Source of the DNA: UBA11865 sp041570195
GTDB taxonomy: Bacteria > Chloroflexota > Anaerolineae > Promineifilales > Promineifilaceae
Direction: 5' to 3'
DNA: 64,000 bases
Assembly (NCBI GenBank): GCA_041570195.1
Contig: JBFFWQ010000003.1
Coordinates: 58,433 to 122,432, forward strand
In this document: in pieces, positions 62,701 to 64,000 of the stretch
Layout of the letters: every line of letters starts with the position of its first letter
Numbering within the stretch: the stretch's first letter is position 1
The notes under the pieces: generated by a model
Databases searched by the model: none
Told to the model about the DNA's origin: nothing
What the model saw: the letters and a program-made list of their open reading frames with translations, nothing else
Made by a program: the position numbers and the translations under genes

Positions 62701-64000
62701 TCTCTGAACGCCGATCCTGTCGCTGGCGCCAGGCTGACCAGATGCCGAAGAAGGCCAAGAACAGAGACAAAATGCCTAGATAGATGCCGCCTTCCACATA
62801 GTTCTTGATGCCCCAATTGCTGGTATAAGCGCCATGGGGATTCAACTGGCCATGGTAATTCTCCTCAAAGGAAACGACGCGCCGGTCGACGACGTCCAGG
62901 TACTCGTGATCGGCCGGGTTGCCGTAGAAATCGGGCATAGCCAGGGTAAGAATCCGGCGTGCTGGAAAACCCCAACCTCGGACCTCGTCCAGTGTCGCCG
63001 ACCCTTCCCGGAAGTTGGCTCGACCGACTTCGAGAAAGGGAATGAATTGGATCGCGCCCAGCAACATCCCCAGAACGACCATGCCGGCCAGCCAGACCGC
63101 CGGCCGCAAAGGAGTCGCCGTCCAGGGCTTTTTTGGGACTTCCCTGCTCTCGCCGGCGGTTGGCCGGCGCCGCCGAGCCTGCAGGGCGCGGCTCGCCAGG
63201 CGCCACAGGGCGTAAGCGGCCATCACCAACAGGGTGTAGTAAGTGATCTCGATATGCCCGGCTAACAACTGTGCCCCCAGGGCAACCGAGCCCAAGGCGG
63301 CCCAAGGCAACGTGCGGCCGGCGCTGTCTCGCCCGCTGGCGTTTCGGATGACTTTTTCGATGCAGGCCAATAATAGCGGCAGCCAGATGGCGGCGCCCAG
63401 GATCATGGGGAAGACGGCGCTGCTCACCAATAAGAACCCGCTGCCCTGGAAGATGAGTCCGGTCGCGGTCGCGCTCGCACGGCGCATGCCCAGGACGCGG
63501 CCGAACAGGTAACTGAAAACACCGGCTAGCCACAACTGGCTAAGCGTGAACCAACCATAAGCTTTGACTAGCGGCAGGATGATGAACAGCAAGCTGAAAG
63601 GATAGTAGGCCGAATGTTGGCCAGTCGCCAAGAACGGGGTGCCGGCGAAGATACTCGGATTCCAGAGCGGAATTTCGCCGGCGCTGACGCTCTCGACGAT
63701 GAACCGTTTCCAGGGGTAGTTCTCGAGAATCAAGTCGCTGAGCAGGCCATTGTGAGGATAGGGAATGGCCAATTCTTCAGCCGATGCGGACCACGGTTGC
63801 CACTGGAATAGGTTGTCGGCCGGCAGCATGGTTTGTCCGCCGAACGTAGCATTGCCAAACAGCAATAGCGGCAGGATCAAGAATCCTGCCGCTATCAACA
63901 CATCTGTCCTGTATGTCTTAAGCCGGCTCATATAGTATAGGGCGCGCAAAGCCAAAGACGGCAAGTGGCCTGGCAAGTGGCCTGGCAAGTGGCCTGGCAA
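59714..64000 (-). CDS. YfhO-type membrane glycosyltransferase fused to a Wzx/MATE-type oligosaccharide flippase (5' end uncertain)
   Basis: One open frame of 1428 codons reaches the window edge. Residues up to about 925 are YfhO-like: multiple helices, TMLPADNLFQWQPW, an outer C-terminal domain with NYGNIEVIVRASVNEPSWLVL (split here: GNIEVIVRAS, EPSWLVL), and a following helix. From about residue 936 a polysaccharide-biosynthesis flippase begins (NTRSIAKNSVAPMTLNL and LGPADAGAYATAIIIAGWFE) with some twelve more helices. The likely start is ATG 63931 (MSRLKTYRTDV). The 12-base repeat upstream keeps the frame open, so a start beyond the window is possible. Confidence 0.85.
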   Translation of the reverse strand: MPGHLPGHLPGHLPSLALRALYYMSRLKTYRTDVLIAAGFLILPLLLFGNATFGGQTMLPADNLFQWQPWSASAEELAIPYPHNGLLSDLILENYPWKRFIVESVSAGEIPLWNPSIFAGTPFLATGQHSAYYPFSLLFIILPLVKAYGWFTLSQLWLAGVFSYLFGRVLGMRRASATATGLIFQGSGFLLVSSAVFPMILGAAIWLPLLLACIEKVIRNASGRDSAGRTLPWAALGSVALGAQLLAGHIEITYYTLLVMAAYALWRLASRALQARRRRPTAGESREVPKKPWTATPLRPAVWLAGMVVLGMLLGAIQFIPFLEVGRANFREGSATLDEVRGWGFPARRILTLAMPDFYGNPADHEYLDVVDRRVVSFEENYHGQLNPHGAYTSNWGIKNYVEGGIYLGILSLFLAFFGIWSAWRQRQDRRSEISFFSLLGLLSLSFIFGTPAYAILYYGLPGINQLHSPFRWVFPLSLSVALLAGYGMEYLTETREQFLAGRTRDRSLTGRRPALESVLLLGGSRSLVSWIAALAFWAGTFLLAGLLVSWFLYSSLETALETVFLSLERAADAFPSTQAFYSYQVEQALVLALMLVASGLILRLSRATVSVRGRSLWSILALGLIVFDLFIAGYGFNAAVDPALLDHKPALVSWLEGQPGLWRLTTFTPHGDKPLNANTPWLADLQDVRGYDSVILKQYTDYMAAIEPQQELQFNRVQPLVNWQSINSPLLDLLGVKYIITSEEIELPKLEQVWQDEDLRVYENLAVVPRAYTISLNATAVEADPLTAMERLDPRQYVLVEEKRWPKTTPLTTLPDQLAPAEIVDYGNIEVIVRASVNEPSWLVLNDTYFQGWDAYLLSLDPGGDEQKVDIQRVNGNFRGVQLEPGEWQVRFRYSPLTFKLGGLASFMGVIIILFACAVWAWRRLYNPQTPLTNTRSIAKNSVAPMTLNLFNRAIDFAFAAFYLRVLGPADAGAYATAIIIAGWFEIISNWGLNTLIIREVSKDKNQASRYLLNTSILRLGTSLIAGLPILIYIAIVTQSANPLDPATMAAILLLMIGMLFSGLGQGFTGLFYAFEQAELPAAVTTITTILKVALGVLVLLLGAGFVGLAGISILVNLVTLLILGVAAFRQFPLPGPWRVDLGLQRRMLVISYPLMLNHLFAVIFFQIDVPLMRQINGEETVGWYNSAYKWVNAFNVIPSFFTFALFPVISRQIHGSLTDARRTFRMSIKLMLLAAFPLAALTTLLAPLMIGILGGREFLPQGAVALQLVIWSIPIGWMNSVTNYVLIAFNRERLLTWAFIVGVGFNLVANLIFLPRYGIVAASIITILSELVLLLLFARFLRPVMPGIGWLKILKRPLAATAIMMWAIVLGDQIGLLAALFFGFAAYALALWLLRIFGDEEKRIAASLLPDQLAGRLPFDLTQDDE
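63961..64000. repeat. 12-base tandem repeat at the window edge
   Basis: GCAAGTGGCCTG occurs three times in tandem plus four bases of a fourth, and may continue beyond the window. On the minus strand it encodes a repeated PGHL at the start of the YfhO-flippase frame. Confidence 0.9.

Noticed and set aside
63934..63939. TATACT as a promoter for the YfhO-flippase gene
   Set aside because: It ends 2 bases before the likely ATG, so transcription would begin inside the coding region, and the -35 spacing is poor.

Overview
The window looks like a piece of a Chloroflexota chromosome, probably an Anaerolineae-like lineage. This is inferred from several things together: the run fakA-degV-recG-coaD-(DivIVA-like)-rpmF-fabD-fabG, large secreted proteins with Thr/Pro linkers and short secreted partners, a Rieske/cytochrome b/dihaem cytochrome c operon, and frequent GTG and TTG starts. 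No rRNA, CRISPR array, insertion sequence or prophage was seen. Three tRNA genes are present (Pro-GGG, Leu-UAG, Val-UAC).

Layout. 1-9.3 kb (+) is a housekeeping block: fatty acid kinase (fakA tail plus a DegV/FakB protein), RecG, CoaD, a coiled-coil protein, L32, FabD, FabG, Asp23, NusB and a TatA/TatC pair. 9.5-15.6 kb (-) has a cell-surface O-acylation pair (MBOAT plus SGNH-like), a decayed multihaem-cytochrome-type gene, and a RIO kinase with an MFS transporter. 15.8-16.3 kb is a small-feature zone with a 24-codon transcription unit and a nucleotide-cyclase relic. 16.4-20.7 kb (+) encodes a 1345-residue surface protein ending in an S74 intramolecular chaperone and a membrane anchor, followed by a short secreted partner. 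20.7-31 kb holds a DUF362 protein, a PfkB kinase, an S9 peptidase, a ParA/coiled-coil pair, a lipoprotein esterase, a YprB-type nuclease, a CPBP protease and tRNA-Pro.

31-34.3 kb (-) encodes two large exported proteins (DUF4352-like; Calx-beta/PPC/SdrD-like). 34.7-36.8 kb (-) is tig-clpP. 36.9-38 kb has a tandem dyad-repeat array, tRNA-Leu and a pentapeptide-repeat gene whose distal part appears inverted. 38-42 kb has an 8-oxoguanine-deaminase-type amidohydrolase, a TetR regulator and a MocR-type regulator. 42.2-45.6 kb (+) has tRNA-Val and the quinol:cytochrome c oxidoreductase operon. 45.6-54.7 kb (mostly -) carries zinc-ribbon proteins, a geranylgeranyl-reductase-type flavoprotein, a PGRP amidase, and a tightly overlapped enoyl-CoA hydratase/ASCH/2-hydroxyacid dehydrogenase set. 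55-64 kb has greA with a structured leader, a ClC channel with CBS and TrkA-C domains, a GT39-type glycosyltransferase and a YfhO-flippase fusion that runs to the window edge.

No classical defence or biosynthetic island is visible. The most unusual items are the self-cleaving-type surface protein, the 24-codon unit with perfect translation and termination signals, the opposed pentapeptide repeats, the non-canonical Qo motif in cytochrome b, and the YfhO-flippase fusion. All assignments come from reading the sequence and from family knowledge; no database search was run.
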